The notes: generated by a model from the letters alone, not told the origin. Positions 50,657 through 60,046 are shown, numbered from the stretch's first letter. The stretch is DNA of 64,000 bases from DSNY01 sp040752195 (GCA_040752195.1 JBFMFC010000001.1:1-64000); one strand, 5' to 3'. Made by a program: numbers and translations.

Positions 50657-51082
50657 ATGACGTCGAGATCTCCCAGCGCGCAGGAGCTCAATGCGGTACT
50701 GGAGCGGGCGCCGTTCCTTGCCGCCTACGGAATGTCCGTGGTGTCGTGCGGCGAAGGCGAATGTCGGGTGCTGTTGCCTTTTCGCCGGTCCTTGGAACGA
50801 CCGGGCGGCATCGTCAGCGGGATGGCGCTAATGGGTGCCGCGGACGTCGCGATGTGGCTGGCGATCATGACGCTGCGGGGCGTCGACGAGCAGTGGGTCA
50901 CGTCGGATATGAAGTCGACGTTTCTTCGGCGTGCCGCCAACGAGAACGTCGTGTGCCACGCCAAGGTGCTGAAGCTTGGCCGGCGCACCGCCTATGGAAC
51001 CGTCGACAGCACCGGCGGCGTTTCAGGGTTGGTGGCGCACCATGTCGTCAGCTACGCCAAGGCGTCGCCAGCGGCCACGTAG
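50657..51082 (+). CDS. PaaI-like hotdog-fold thioesterase
   Basis: The protein has 141 aa. Hotdog-fold signature: PFRRSLERPGGIVSGMALMGAADVAMWLAIMTL (the G-G-x2-x-G...D loop of the active site), then VTSDMKSTFLRRAANENVVCHAKVLKLGRRTAYGTVDS. Such enzymes hydrolyse acyl-CoA thioesters, often of aromatic-acid degradation. The ATG at 50657 has no strong ribosome site. It stands next to the broken PaaA/PaaC-like gene and is probably the survivor of the same former cluster. Confidence 0.78.
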   Translation: MTSRSPSAQELNAVLERAPFLAAYGMSVVSCGEGECRVLLPFRRSLERPGGIVSGMALMGAADVAMWLAIMTLRGVDEQWVTSDMKSTFLRRAANENVVCHAKVLKLGRRTAYGTVDSTGGVSGLVAHHVVSYAKASPAAT

Positions 51083-51147
51083 AGCCCAGCCCGGCGCGTA
51101 TCAGGGCGCCCTCAGCGAGAAGTTCCTCCCGCTGATGCGCGGGTGAA

Positions 51148-51342
51148 TCATGCGCTCGGCCACGCCCGCTCGACGATCCGCGCGAGCGCGGCTCCGGCGG
51201 GCAGCGTGCCGAAGCAGACGCCGGCATCGCCGTGCAGTCGCGACGCGCGGAACGCGCCGGCGACTTCCTGCAGCGCGTGTCGCATGAGCAGCGCGCCCTG
51301 CATCGCGAGCGCGACGCGCTCGGTGAGGCGCCGTGCGACCGC
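51148..51342 (-). pseudogene. C-terminal remnant of an AidB-like acyl-CoA dehydrogenase
   Basis: On the minus strand the frame reads AVARRLTERVALAMQGALLMRHALQEVAGAFRASRLHGDAG, CFGTLPAGAALARIVERAWPSA, stop. This is the conserved end of AidB-type acyl-CoA dehydrogenases (about 550 aa when whole). Only about 65 residues remain. Upstream of residue 20 the frame runs into unrelated sequence beneath the start of dtd. No catalytic or FAD-binding part survives, so it is a fossil. Confidence 0.7.
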
Positions 51343-51357
51343 ATCGCGGCCGTTACC

Positions 51358-51363
51358 TACAAT
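51358..51363 (+). promoter_or_regulatory. -10 hexamer of dtd, leaderless arrangement
   Basis: TACAAT ends 6 nt before the dtd ATG at 51370, and no Shine-Dalgarno is seen. Transcription would begin at or within one base of the start codon. Confidence 0.5.
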
Positions 51364-51369
51364 GCCCGC

Positions 51370-51861
51370 ATGATTGCGCTGATCCAGCGTGTCGCGCAAG
51401 CGCGCGTTCTCGTCGACGGACGCGTGGTTGGCGCGATCGGCCGCGGGCTGCTCGCGCTCGTCTGCGCCGAGCGCGGCGACGCCGAAGCGCAGGCCGAAGC
51501 GCTCGTGTCAAAAGTGCTGGGCTACCGCGTGTTCGCCGACGACGCCGGCCGGATGAATCGCAGCGTGCGCGACGTGGGCGGGGGACTGCTGCTCGTGCCG
51601 CAGTTCACGCTGGCCGCGGACACCAACACGGGAACGCGGCCGAGCTTCACGCCGGCCGCGCCGCCGGAGGAGGGCCGGCGGCTGTTCGCGCACTTCGTCG
51701 CGCAGGCGCGGCGCCGGCATGCGCCGGTCGAAACCGGAGAATTCGGCGCGCACATGCAGGTCGAATCGATCAACGACGGGCCGGTCACGTTCTGGTTGCG
51801 CGTCGCGCCGAAGTCGCCCGCCGCGGCTCCCGGATCAACCGGTGCCGAGCGTCGATCATGA
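51370..51861 (+). CDS. dtd: D-aminoacyl-tRNA deacylase
   Basis: The protein has 163 aa. Dtd cleaves D-amino acids (and glycine) mischarged on tRNA. The two signature motifs are LLVPQFTLAADTNTGTRPSF (S/P-Q-x-x-x) and SINDGPVTFWLRV (N-x-G-P-V-T). The N-terminus MIALIQRVAQARVLVDGRVVGAIGRGLLALV is standard. It belongs to the tyrS-dtd-gpm order of the housekeeping block, here separated from tyrS by the decayed insertion. Confidence 0.93.
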   Translation: MIALIQRVAQARVLVDGRVVGAIGRGLLALVCAERGDAEAQAEALVSKVLGYRVFADDAGRMNRSVRDVGGGLLLVPQFTLAADTNTGTRPSFTPAAPPEEGRRLFAHFVAQARRRHAPVETGEFGAHMQVESINDGPVTFWLRVAPKSPAAAPGSTGAERRS

Positions 51862-51907
51862 CGGTTTCCGTGCGTACACTTCGCTTCGAGCGATGCAGGA
51901 GGTGGCG

Positions 51908-52534
51908 ATGAAACTGACGAGCAATTCGTTTACCGACGGCGGACGGATCCCGGGCGAGTTCGCGTTCGCGGTGCCCGACCCCGCGCACCACGTCAAGCTG
52001 TCGTCGAACAAGAACCCGCACTTGGCGTGGGACGACGTGCCGGCAGGCACGAAGTCGTTCGTGCTGATCTGTCACGACTACGACGTGCCGAGCAAGCCCG
52101 ACGACGTGAACCAGGAAGGGCGCGAAATCCCGGCCTCTCTGCCGCGCGTGAACTTCTATCACTGGGTGCTGGTCGACATCCCCGCGACGGCGCGCTCGAT
52201 CGAAGCCGGCGCCTACTCGCACGCGGTCACGCCGCGCGGCAAGAACGGTCCGGCCGCGCTCAACGGCACGCGCCAGGGAATCAACGACTACACGTCGTGG
52301 TTCGCCGGCGACCACGACATGGAAGGCGACTATTACGGCTACGACGGCCCGTGCCCGCCGTGGAACGACTCGATCGTCCATCACTACGTGTTCACGCTGT
52401 ACGCGCTCGACATCGAGCGCGTTCCGCTCGAGGGCCGCTTTACCGGCCCCGACGTGCTCCGCGCGATCGAAGGTCACGTGCTCGCCTCCGCGAAGATCAC
52501 CGGCACGTACACCTTGAACCCCAGGTTGGCGTGA
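51908..52534 (+). CDS. YbhB/YbcL-type PEBP (Raf kinase inhibitor-like) protein
   Basis: The protein has 208 aa. The phosphatidylethanolamine-binding fold is shown by FTDGGRIPGEF, NPHLAWDDVPAGTKSFVLICHDYDVPSKPDDVN (anion-binding D-x-D segment), FYHWVLVDIPATARSIEAG, NDYTSWFAGDHDMEGDYYGYDGPCPPWNDSIVHHYVFTLYALDIE. Bacterial members are cytoplasmic or periplasmic and have no known enzymatic role. AGGAGGTG precedes the ATG at 51908. The stop overlaps the GTG of the phosphatase gene. Confidence 0.88.
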   Translation: MKLTSNSFTDGGRIPGEFAFAVPDPAHHVKLSSNKNPHLAWDDVPAGTKSFVLICHDYDVPSKPDDVNQEGREIPASLPRVNFYHWVLVDIPATARSIEAGAYSHAVTPRGKNGPAALNGTRQGINDYTSWFAGDHDMEGDYYGYDGPCPPWNDSIVHHYVFTLYALDIERVPLEGRFTGPDVLRAIEGHVLASAKITGTYTLNPRLA

Positions 52535-53178
52535 AGCCGGCGCCGGCCACGCTGCTGCTGATCCGCCACGGCGAAACGGCCTGGAACGCCGAGCACCGTA
52601 TCCAGGGCAGCCTCGACGTCCCGCTGTCGGCGACCGGCTTCTGGCAGGCCGGGCGGCTCGCCGAGCGGCTCGCCGCCGAGCGCATCGACGCGATTTACGC
52701 GAGCGATCTGGCGCGCGCCTGGCTGACCGCCGAGCCGCTCGCCGCGCGGCTCGGGCTCGCTCCGCGCGCCGACACGCGGCTGCGCGAGCGTTGCTTCGGC
52801 GTGTTCGAGGGCCACACGCTCGACGAGATCGCCGTGCGCTGGCCGGCCGAGTTCGCCGCGTGGCGCGAGCGCGACCCCGCCTGGGCGATGCCCGGGGGCG
52901 AATCGGGCGCCGAGTTCATCGAACGCGTCAACGCTGCGCTGCACGACATCGCGTGCGCCTGGGCCGGCGCGACCGTCGCGGTCTTCGCCCACGGCGGCGT
53001 GCTCGATGTCGCATACCGCGCGGCACGCGCGCTCGCCTGGGATGCGCCGCGCGAGCACGTGATGGCCAACGCGGCGATCAACCGCATCGCTGCGGCGGCG
53101 CCGCCGCTGCGCATGCAGATCGTCGACTGGGGCGACGTCGCCCACCTGTCCGAGGCGCGCGACGAGACCTTGACCTAG
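52531..53178 (+). CDS. histidine phosphatase (phosphoglycerate mutase-like)
   Basis: The protein has 215 aa. The family signature LLLIRHGETAWNAEHRIQG (catalytic RHG) stands at the N-terminus. Other conserved parts: SDLARAWLTAEPLAAR, LRERCFGVFEGHTLDEI and VAVFAHGGVLDVAYRAA with the second histidine. Such GpmB-like proteins are mostly phosphatases rather than mutases. The substrate is unknown. The start is the GTG at 52531, which overlaps the preceding stop (GTGA). Confidence 0.85.
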   Translation: MKPAPATLLLIRHGETAWNAEHRIQGSLDVPLSATGFWQAGRLAERLAAERIDAIYASDLARAWLTAEPLAARLGLAPRADTRLRERCFGVFEGHTLDEIAVRWPAEFAAWRERDPAWAMPGGESGAEFIERVNAALHDIACAWAGATVAVFAHGGVLDVAYRAARALAWDAPREHVMANAAINRIAAAAPPLRMQIVDWGDVAHLSEARDETLT

Positions 53179-53216
53179 GGTCAGTCGTGCGGGCGTGGCC
53201 TCCGTAGACTGGCTCC

Positions 53217-54476
53217 ATGCGAGTCACGCTCGATCTGGCCCTGACGTTCGCCACCAGCTTCGGTATCGGCTTGCTGGTCGGCATCGAGCGCGAGCGCAAC
53301 CCGCACGCGAAGGCGGGGGTGCGCACGTTCGCGCTGATCGCCGTGCTCGGCACGCTGTGCGCGCTGCTGGCGCGCGAGGCCGACTCCGGCTGGGTGCTCG
53401 CGCTCGGTCTCGCGATCGTCGGCGCGGCGATCGCCGGGGCGTACTTCGCCGATCCGCGCACCAGTGCCAGCGACTCCGGAACGACGACGGTGATCGCCGC
53501 GCTGACCGTCTATGGGCTCGGCGCATTGAGCTACTACGGCGAGCCCGCGCTCGCGGTCGCGCTCGGCGTCGGCATGACCGCGCTGCTGTACTTCAAGGCC
53601 GAGCTGGAAGGCACCGCGCAGAAGCTCACCGCGCGCGACATCCGCTCGATGCTGCAGTTCGGTGCGGTCAGCCTGGTCGTTCTGCCGCTGCTGCCGAACG
53701 AGGCGTTCGGCCCGTACGGCGTGCTCAACCCGTTCCACATCTGGCTGATGGTCGTGCTCGTCTCGGGTGTGAGCCTGGCGGGGTACGTCGCCTGGCGGCT
53801 GACGCTCGCGCGCAAGGGCCTGCTGCTGACCGGTCTGCTCGGCGGGCTGGTGTCGAGCACCGCGACCACGCTCGTGTATGCGCGCCACGTTCGGCAGGCC
53901 ACGCACACGCCGGCCGCCTCGCTCGTGGTGATCGTGCTCGCCAACGCGACCATGCTCGCGCGCGTGCTGCTGATCGTCACGATCGTCGCGCCGCGCGCCG
54001 CCCCGACGATCGCGGTGCCGATCGCGCTGGCGTTGCTGCTGGGCGTGCCCGCGATCGCGCTGCGCTGGCGCTCGGTGGGCGCCGAACTCGGCGACGGCGG
54101 CGACGAGTATCGCAACCCGACCAACCTGCTGGCCGCGCTCGCTTTCGGCGCGCTGTACGCGGCGATCCTCGTCGTCTCGGCTTGGCTGTCCGACAGGGTC
54201 GGGGCGCAGGGCGTCTACGGCCTGGCGGCCGTCTCGGGGCTGACAGACGTCGACGCCATCACGCTGTCGTCGTTGCAGCTGTTCAACACCGGCACGCTGC
54301 CGGCGATCGCCGCGGCGACCGCGATCTCGCTCGCCGTCGGCGCCAACCTCGTGCTCAAGTCGCTGCTCGTCTACGGCGCCGGCGGTCGTACGATCGGCCT
54401 GGCCACGATGGCCGCTTTCGCCGGTCCGCTCGCGGGCCTGGCCGGCGGCGTGGCGCTGCTGCACTGGCCGGGCTGA
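53217..54476 (+). CDS. MgtC/DUF4010 integral membrane protein
   Basis: The protein has 419 aa with about 12 membrane helices. N-terminal MgtC/SapB-like part: FGIGLLVGIERERN, RTFALIAVLGTLCALL, SGTTTVIAALTVYGLGALSYYGE. The C-terminal half is DUF4010: GLVSSTATTLVYARHV, VYGLAAVSGLTDVDAITLSSLQLFN. Such proteins are inner-membrane and linked to Mg2+ or membrane-potential stress. A TAGACT hexamer (53205-53210) ends 6 nt before the ATG. A half-conserved FNR-like sequence (53170-53183) is placed 28.5 bp before that hexamer. Confidence 0.85.
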   Translation: MRVTLDLALTFATSFGIGLLVGIERERNPHAKAGVRTFALIAVLGTLCALLAREADSGWVLALGLAIVGAAIAGAYFADPRTSASDSGTTTVIAALTVYGLGALSYYGEPALAVALGVGMTALLYFKAELEGTAQKLTARDIRSMLQFGAVSLVVLPLLPNEAFGPYGVLNPFHIWLMVVLVSGVSLAGYVAWRLTLARKGLLLTGLLGGLVSSTATTLVYARHVRQATHTPAASLVVIVLANATMLARVLLIVTIVAPRAAPTIAVPIALALLLGVPAIALRWRSVGAELGDGGDEYRNPTNLLAALAFGALYAAILVVSAWLSDRVGAQGVYGLAAVSGLTDVDAITLSSLQLFNTGTLPAIAAATAISLAVGANLVLKSLLVYGAGGRTIGLATMAAFAGPLAGLAGGVALLHWPG

Positions 54477-54641
54477 GGGGCGGCGCGCACCGGCTGGCAT
54501 AATTTCCCCGCCATCCCGACCTGCGCGACTGGCGAATCGAAGAGTGCGAACACTCGGGAAGCGCAGGACCTTTCAAGCCGCTCGCCTGGGCCCGATGGCA
54601 AGTGACGCATCCCACTTGCAACCGTGCCCCACGAGGAATCC

Positions 54642-55901
<1,260 letters not shown>

Positions 55902-55964
55902 GCGCTGCGGGTCGCGGGCGGCGCGCCGCGCCGAGCGCGCGGCGCGGAGCGAACGCAATCCGAA

Positions 55965-56432
55965 ATGAAGTGCCCCTTCTGCAGCCATGTCGACACGCAG
56001 GTGATCGACTCGCGTGCGTCCGATGAAGGCGCGACGATCCGCCGCCGCCGCCGCTGCCTGTCGTGCGACAAACGGTTTACCACCTACGAGCGAGTCGAGC
56101 TGGCGCTGCCGACGATCGTCAAGCGCGGCGGCAGCCGCGTGGACTACGATCGCGAAAAGCTGCGCGCGTCGATGCTGCTCGCCCTGCGCAAGCGCCCGGT
56201 GCCGCGCGAGGCGGTCGACGACGCGATCGGCCGCATCGAGGACAAGCTGCTGTCTTCCGCGCAGCGCGAGATCAAGAGCGAAAAGCTCGGCGAGTTGGTG
56301 ATGCGCGAGCTCAAGCGGCTCGACAAGGTGGCCTACATCCGATTCGCGTCGGTGTACCGGAGTTTCGAAGATGTCGACGAGTTCGCCGAAGTGGTCAAGG
56401 AAGTCCGCCCGCCGCGCAAGCGGCGTTCTTAG
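55965..56432 (+). CDS. nrdR: transcriptional regulator of ribonucleotide reductase genes
   Basis: The protein has 155 aa. NrdR represses nrd operons through an ATP-cone that senses dATP. The N-terminal zinc ribbon reads MKCPFCSHVDTQVIDSR and CLSCDKRFTTYERVE. The ATP-cone follows (VKRGGSRVDYDREKLRASMLLALRKRPV, YIRFASVYRSFEDVDEFAEVVKEV). The C-terminal 20 codons overlap the start of the downstream lipoprotein gene in another frame. Confidence 0.95.
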   Translation: MKCPFCSHVDTQVIDSRASDEGATIRRRRRCLSCDKRFTTYERVELALPTIVKRGGSRVDYDREKLRASMLLALRKRPVPREAVDDAIGRIEDKLLSSAQREIKSEKLGELVMRELKRLDKVAYIRFASVYRSFEDVDEFAEVVKEVRPPRKRRS

Positions 56433-57792
56433 CGCGGCGCTGGCGGCCGCCGGTGCCGCGCTGCTCGCAGCGTGCGGCAGCGGCGGCGGCGACGCGAGCA
56501 TCGGGGTGCCGCCGGGGCAGGGGCCGATCGCGTGGGGTGCTCAGATCACGATCGCGAGCGGGGCCGCGTCTGCGCCGGCGGCGGCGATGGACACGAACCG
56601 AGTGGCGACCGTGTTCTGGGGGCAGACCGGCCTGACCGGCGCACCCGCCGGCGTGCCGGCCGTGGGGGCTGCGACCAACACGACCGGTGACACTTGGTCC
56701 GCTGCTGAGCTCGTCGAGTCGCTCAGCGTTCAGACCGACGCGTCTTCGGATGCGCTGAGGGAGCTGAGCGCACTGGCGCCCGTGACCGGCGCTGTGGCGC
56801 TCTGGCGAAGAGAACGCAGTGCCGGCGACTCGATAAGAAGTGCGCGGCGCGAAGCCGCCACCTGGGCCACGGAGGACGTCGGCTCTGCGCCGGCCGGCGC
56901 GTCGTCGCTCGTGTTCGCGGCGAATGACGCGGGGATACAAGCCGCAGCTTGGGTCGAGTCGGTCGGCGGTGTTCCTCAGATCTACGTCTCGACGCGAAAG
57001 CTGAGTGTCGGCACGTGGGCTCCGAAGCTCGCCCTTCAGCAGAACACGGTCGTCGCCGGCTCGTCACCCACAGTCGCCATCGATTCAGACGGACGCGTGA
57101 TGGTCCTCTGGGTGGAGGGTGTGGCGCCGAATGGAAAGATACGTGCTAGAGGAACCGATCTTGACGCCGGCGCGTGGGGAAACGTCGTGTTCGTCGATTC
57201 TCAGCAACTGGATGCGCGCAATCCGCGCGTGGCAGCTTTGAGCGGGGGGGAGTTCCTGGCGGTCTGGGAAGAGCGGGACGTCGGAAGCAGCGTCTACAGC
57301 GCTCGCGCGACCACAGGTAATCGGACTGCTTGGGTGGCCAATAGCCGTCTGATTGAACAGAACACGAGTGCTCCGGTCGCTGACGTCCGATTGGCGACCG
57401 GCCCGCAGGGCACGGTGTACGCGGTATTCACGCAAGCCAACGGGCTCTGGCTCAACCGCTACAGCGGAACGCAATGGGATACCGCTGCGACTCAGATCGG
57501 CGCGTCGATCGGCGGGGCTGCCAAGCAGCCGCAAATCGCGGTCGATCGCACGGGTAACGCGGTCGTCGTATGGGTCAACACCCCGACGACCGGAAACGAT
57601 GACCTGTACTACGCGTACCGCCCTGCCGGTACGGGCCAAATGTCCGAGGCGTTCCGGCTGGAGAACGAGGCCGGCGCAGCGGTGTCCCCGGCTGTTGCGA
57701 TGTCACCCAACGGCGCCGCCGTCGTCGCCTGGCTGCAAAGCGTCGCCAACCAGACGAACCCGAACGTCGTCGCCCGCGTCTTCCGCCCGTGA
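56371..57792 (+). CDS. lipoprotein with beta-propeller-like repeats
   Basis: The protein has 473 aa. The signal sequence ends in LLAACGSGGG, a lipobox. The mature part has repeated modules of the kind AMDTNRVATVFWGQT, AIDSDGRVMVLWVEGV, VAALSGGEFLAVWEERDVG, AVDRTGNAVVVWVNTP and MSPNGAAVVAWLQSV, about 50-60 residues apart, like the blades of a propeller. Function unknown, envelope-anchored. The start at 56371 is the only suitable one and lies 62 nt inside nrdR. Base composition is less GC-rich than its neighbours, suggesting faster evolution or later arrival. Confidence 0.7.
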   Translation: MSTSSPKWSRKSARRASGVLSAALAAAGAALLAACGSGGGDASIGVPPGQGPIAWGAQITIASGAASAPAAAMDTNRVATVFWGQTGLTGAPAGVPAVGAATNTTGDTWSAAELVESLSVQTDASSDALRELSALAPVTGAVALWRRERSAGDSIRSARREAATWATEDVGSAPAGASSLVFAANDAGIQAAAWVESVGGVPQIYVSTRKLSVGTWAPKLALQQNTVVAGSSPTVAIDSDGRVMVLWVEGVAPNGKIRARGTDLDAGAWGNVVFVDSQQLDARNPRVAALSGGEFLAVWEERDVGSSVYSARATTGNRTAWVANSRLIEQNTSAPVADVRLATGPQGTVYAVFTQANGLWLNRYSGTQWDTAATQIGASIGGAAKQPQIAVDRTGNAVVVWVNTPTTGNDDLYYAYRPAGTGQMSEAFRLENEAGAAVSPAVAMSPNGAAVVAWLQSVANQTNPNVVARVFRP

Positions 57793-57823
57793 TCTCGCAT
57801 CTGCGTCTCATTCGCAGCGGCGC

Positions 57824-57894
57824 TTGACCGCCGTCAAGCGCGCAACCGCGCCGGTGCACGCGCATCTTGACTCGTCGACCGGTCGTCCTAGATT
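57824..57894 (+). promoter_or_regulatory. sigma-70-type promoter with an upstream FNR/ANR-type box for the hsp20 cluster
   Basis: TTGACT (57867-57872) and TAGATT (57889-57894) with a 16-bp spacer form a good promoter with a predicted start near 57901. TTGACCGCCGTCAA at 57824-57837, flanked by further complementary bases to give 9-bp arms, centres about 70 bp upstream. That is a class I position for an FNR/CRP-type activator. Confidence 0.62.
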
Positions 57895-57970
57895 GGTTGC
57901 TGGAAGCCCGGAGAAGGAAATCCCGGTCCGGGCGGGCTGGGGCCGGGCAGCGAGAGCAAGGAGGCTGTGT

Positions 57971-58423
57971 ATGACGACTCGGTTGACACCGTTCGTCCGT
58001 CGCGATCTCTTCTCGCCGATGTTCGACGAACTGTTCCGCGACTTCTGGAGCCGTCCCGCGTGGATGCCTGCGTTGCTCGAAGGCGAGTTCGAGCCGATCG
58101 AGCGCGCCCGTATGGACGTGGTCGACAAAGGCGCGAACTACGAGATCACCGTCGAACTTCCCGGCGTGAAGAAAGAGGACATCAACGTTTCGATCGACGG
58201 CTCGCGCGTGATGATCAGCGCCGAGACGAAGACCGAAAAAGAGAAGAAAGAGGGCGAGAAAGTCATCTACGCCGAGCGGTCGGCCGCCAGGTACGCGCGC
58301 AGCTTCGAGCTGCCGACGGAAGTGACCGAGACCGGCGCGGACGCGCACTATGAAAACGGCGTGCTGACGCTGACGCTGCCGAAGCGCACGCCGGCGCCGA
58401 CGAAACGGCTCGAGATCCACTGA
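57971..58423 (+). CDS. small heat-shock protein (Hsp20), first of a tandem trio
   Basis: The protein has 150 aa. N-terminus TTRLTPFVRRDLFSPMFDELFRDFW, then the alpha-crystallin domain from ERARMDVVDKGANYEITVELPGVKKEDINVSIDG to DAHYENGVLTLTLPK and a C-terminal I-x-I-like tail (RLEIH). Cytoplasmic holdase chaperone. AAGGAGG precedes the ATG at 57971. It is a close paralogue of the next gene, and both differ clearly from the three hsp20 genes at 8.9-10.2 kb. The gene has its own terminator. Confidence 0.9.
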   Translation: MTTRLTPFVRRDLFSPMFDELFRDFWSRPAWMPALLEGEFEPIERARMDVVDKGANYEITVELPGVKKEDINVSIDGSRVMISAETKTEKEKKEGEKVIYAERSAARYARSFELPTEVTETGADAHYENGVLTLTLPKRTPAPTKRLEIH

Positions 58424-58476
58424 CTTTCCGGGCCCACCGGCGGGATGCCGGGGGGCGGCGGCCGCAAGCGCCGCAG

Positions 58477-58503
58477 AAGGCCGCTCGCGAGCGGCCTTTT
58501 TTT
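58477..58503 (+). terminator. terminator after the first tandem hsp20 gene
   Basis: A self-complementary stem (AAGGCCGCTCGCGAGCGGCC, then Ts) ends in an unbroken run of Ts to 58503. The remaining bases to 58789 hold the leader of the next hsp20 gene and no other gene that I can see. Confidence 0.87.
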
Positions 58504-58789
58504 GGGCGTTGCGGCATCGCGCGCCACGTGCCGCAGCAGAGCGGTCCGGCGCCCGTGCCGCCTTGCGCGGCGCATCACGGCTGTTGCGCCTGCTCGCCTC
58601 GCCCGTCGTGCGTCCGTCCGTGTCGCGCGCAGCGGCCGCGGCGGAGCGCGCCGCGGGGTGCCAGCGCCTCTTGAAGCCGCCCGATCGTGACCCTACCTAA
58701 CGGTCGCAAGGATCCCGGTGCAGCGGATCCCTGCCCGATCAGGATCGCGGCCGGGACCGAGCAAGCAGACAAAGGAGGTGAATGACTGC

Positions 58790-59245
58790 ATGACGACTGC
58801 ACTGACGCCCTTTGTTCGTCGGGACCTGTTCTCGCCGGTGTTCGACGAGCTCTTCCGTGACTTCTTCAGCCGGCCGGCGTGGATGCCGAGCTCGCTGCTG
58901 GAGAGCGGTTACTCGACGGTCGAGCGCGCCCGCATGGACGTGATCGACAAAGGTTCGAGCTACGAGATCACCGTCGATCTGCCCGGCGTCAAGAAGGAAG
59001 ACATCGATGTCTCGATCGACGGCTCGCGCGTGATGATCAACGCCGAAGCGAAAACCGAGAAGATGAAGAAAGACGGCGGCGAGGTCATCTACGCCGAACG
59101 TTCGGCGGCGCGCTTCGCGCGCAGCTTTGAGTTGCCTTCCGAGGTGACCGAGAACGGCGCCGAAGCCCACTACGAGAACGGCGTGCTCACGCTGACGCTG
59201 CCGAAGAAATCGGCGGTGCAGGCCAAACGCCTGACCGTGCACTGA
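58790..59245 (+). CDS. small heat-shock protein (Hsp20), second of the trio
   Basis: The protein has 151 aa. N-terminus TTALTPFVRRDLFSPVFDELFRDFFSRPAWMP, crystallin domain ERARMDVIDKGSSYEITVDLPGVKKEDIDVSIDG ... EAHYENGVLTLTLPKK, tail RLTVH. It is a recent duplicate of the first trio member. The leader has a near-perfect AAAGGAGGTGA, but it is spaced ideally for an out-of-frame ATG at 58782. That ATG opens a three-codon ORF whose TGA overlaps the ATG at 58790, so translational coupling is possible. Confidence 0.9.
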   Translation: MTTALTPFVRRDLFSPVFDELFRDFFSRPAWMPSSLLESGYSTVERARMDVIDKGSSYEITVDLPGVKKEDIDVSIDGSRVMINAEAKTEKMKKDGGEVIYAERSAARFARSFELPSEVTENGAEAHYENGVLTLTLPKKSAVQAKRLTVH

Positions 59246-59308
59246 GCGACCGTCGATCCGTCGGTCCGCTGCGGCCGGCGGATTGAGGCTGCGATGTCAG
59301 CGATGCTG

Positions 59309-59336
59309 AGGGCCGCTTGGGCGAGCGGACCTTTTT
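59309..59336 (+). terminator. terminator after the second tandem hsp20 gene
   Basis: GGCCGCT pairs imperfectly with AGCGGACC around a short loop and is followed by five Ts (59332-59336). It is weaker than the terminator after the first gene. Confidence 0.65.
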
Positions 59337-59448
59337 CGTTTGTCGGCAGCCCACCGCGCGGCGCGGGGGCTTGAAACGGGAATCGCGCGTCCCAGCTTGA
59401 GGCCATGGCCGCGTCGGCGGCCGCCTCAATCAAGAAAGGAAACGAATC

Positions 59449-59880
59449 ATGGTGAACCTGGTGCGACGCGAGCCGTCTTCGCTGCTGGACGAGTTTTTCA
59501 ACGACTTCTTCACCCGCGCCGGCGTACCGGCGCGGGCGGTGGAGCTGCCGACCGTGGCGCGCGCACGGATGGATGTGATCGACAAGGGCGACCGCTTCGA
59601 GGTGCTGGTCGATCTGCCCGGCGTGAAGAAGGAGGACATCCACGTGACGATCGAAGGCGCGCGTGTCTCGATCAACGCGGAGGCGAAGAGCGAGCGGCAG
59701 CGCAAGGAGGGTGAGCGCGTGCTGCACGCGGAACGCTTCGCCGCGAGCTACGCCCGCAGCTTCGAGCTGCCCGCCGAGGTGACCGAAGAAGGCGCCGACG
59801 CGAAGTACGAGGACGGCGTGCTCAAGCTCGCGCTGCCCAAACGCGCGGCGGTCGCGAGCAGGCGGCTGCAGATCCGCTGA
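59449..59880 (+). CDS. small heat-shock protein (Hsp20), third of the trio
   Basis: The protein has 143 aa. N-terminus VNLVRREPSSLLDEFFNDFFTRAGVPA, crystallin domain ARARMDVIDKGDRFEVLVDLPGVKKEDIHVTIEG ... DAKYEDGVLKLALPKR, tail RLQIR. It shares the VDLPGVKKEDI core with the two genes upstream but has a different N-terminal arm, so it may form mixed oligomers with them. AAAGGAAA precedes the ATG at 59449. The trio breaks the usual nrdR-ribD neighbourhood. Confidence 0.9.
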   Translation: MVNLVRREPSSLLDEFFNDFFTRAGVPARAVELPTVARARMDVIDKGDRFEVLVDLPGVKKEDIHVTIEGARVSINAEAKSERQRKEGERVLHAERFAASYARSFELPAEVTEEGADAKYEDGVLKLALPKRAAVASRRLQIR

Positions 59881-59997
59881 GTTGCCCCCGCCCCTTGCCA
59901 AAGGAGGGCACAGGGGATCTTGCAGCGGCACGCCGACCTGCCGCCGTCGCAAATCCCTTTCAGTCCCCCTCGCAACAAAGGGGGCGACCGCTTGCCG

Positions 59998-60024
59998 AAG
60001 GCCGCGGCTTTGCCGCGGCCTTTT
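59998..60024 (+). terminator. terminator between the hsp20 trio and ribD
   Basis: GGCCGCGGC pairs with GCCGCGGCC around a TTT loop and is followed by TTTT (60021-60024). It isolates ribD from the heat-shock genes. Just before it lie low-complexity G/C-run repeats (59899-59985) of a type that recurs at 61150-61171. Confidence 0.82.
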
Positions 60025-60034
60025 CTTCGGCCCG

Positions 60035-60040
60035 TAGAAT
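60035..60040 (+). promoter_or_regulatory. -10 hexamer of ribD, leaderless arrangement
   Basis: TAGAAT ends 6 nt before the ribD ATG and no Shine-Dalgarno is present. The arrangement matches that of dtd at 51358-51370. Confidence 0.52.
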
Positions 60041-60046
60041 CCGCGC

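Noticed and set aside
57866..57880. Second FNR box at TTGACTCGTCGACC
   Set aside because: The second half does not fit GTCAA and the sequence serves as the -35 of the hsp20 promoter.
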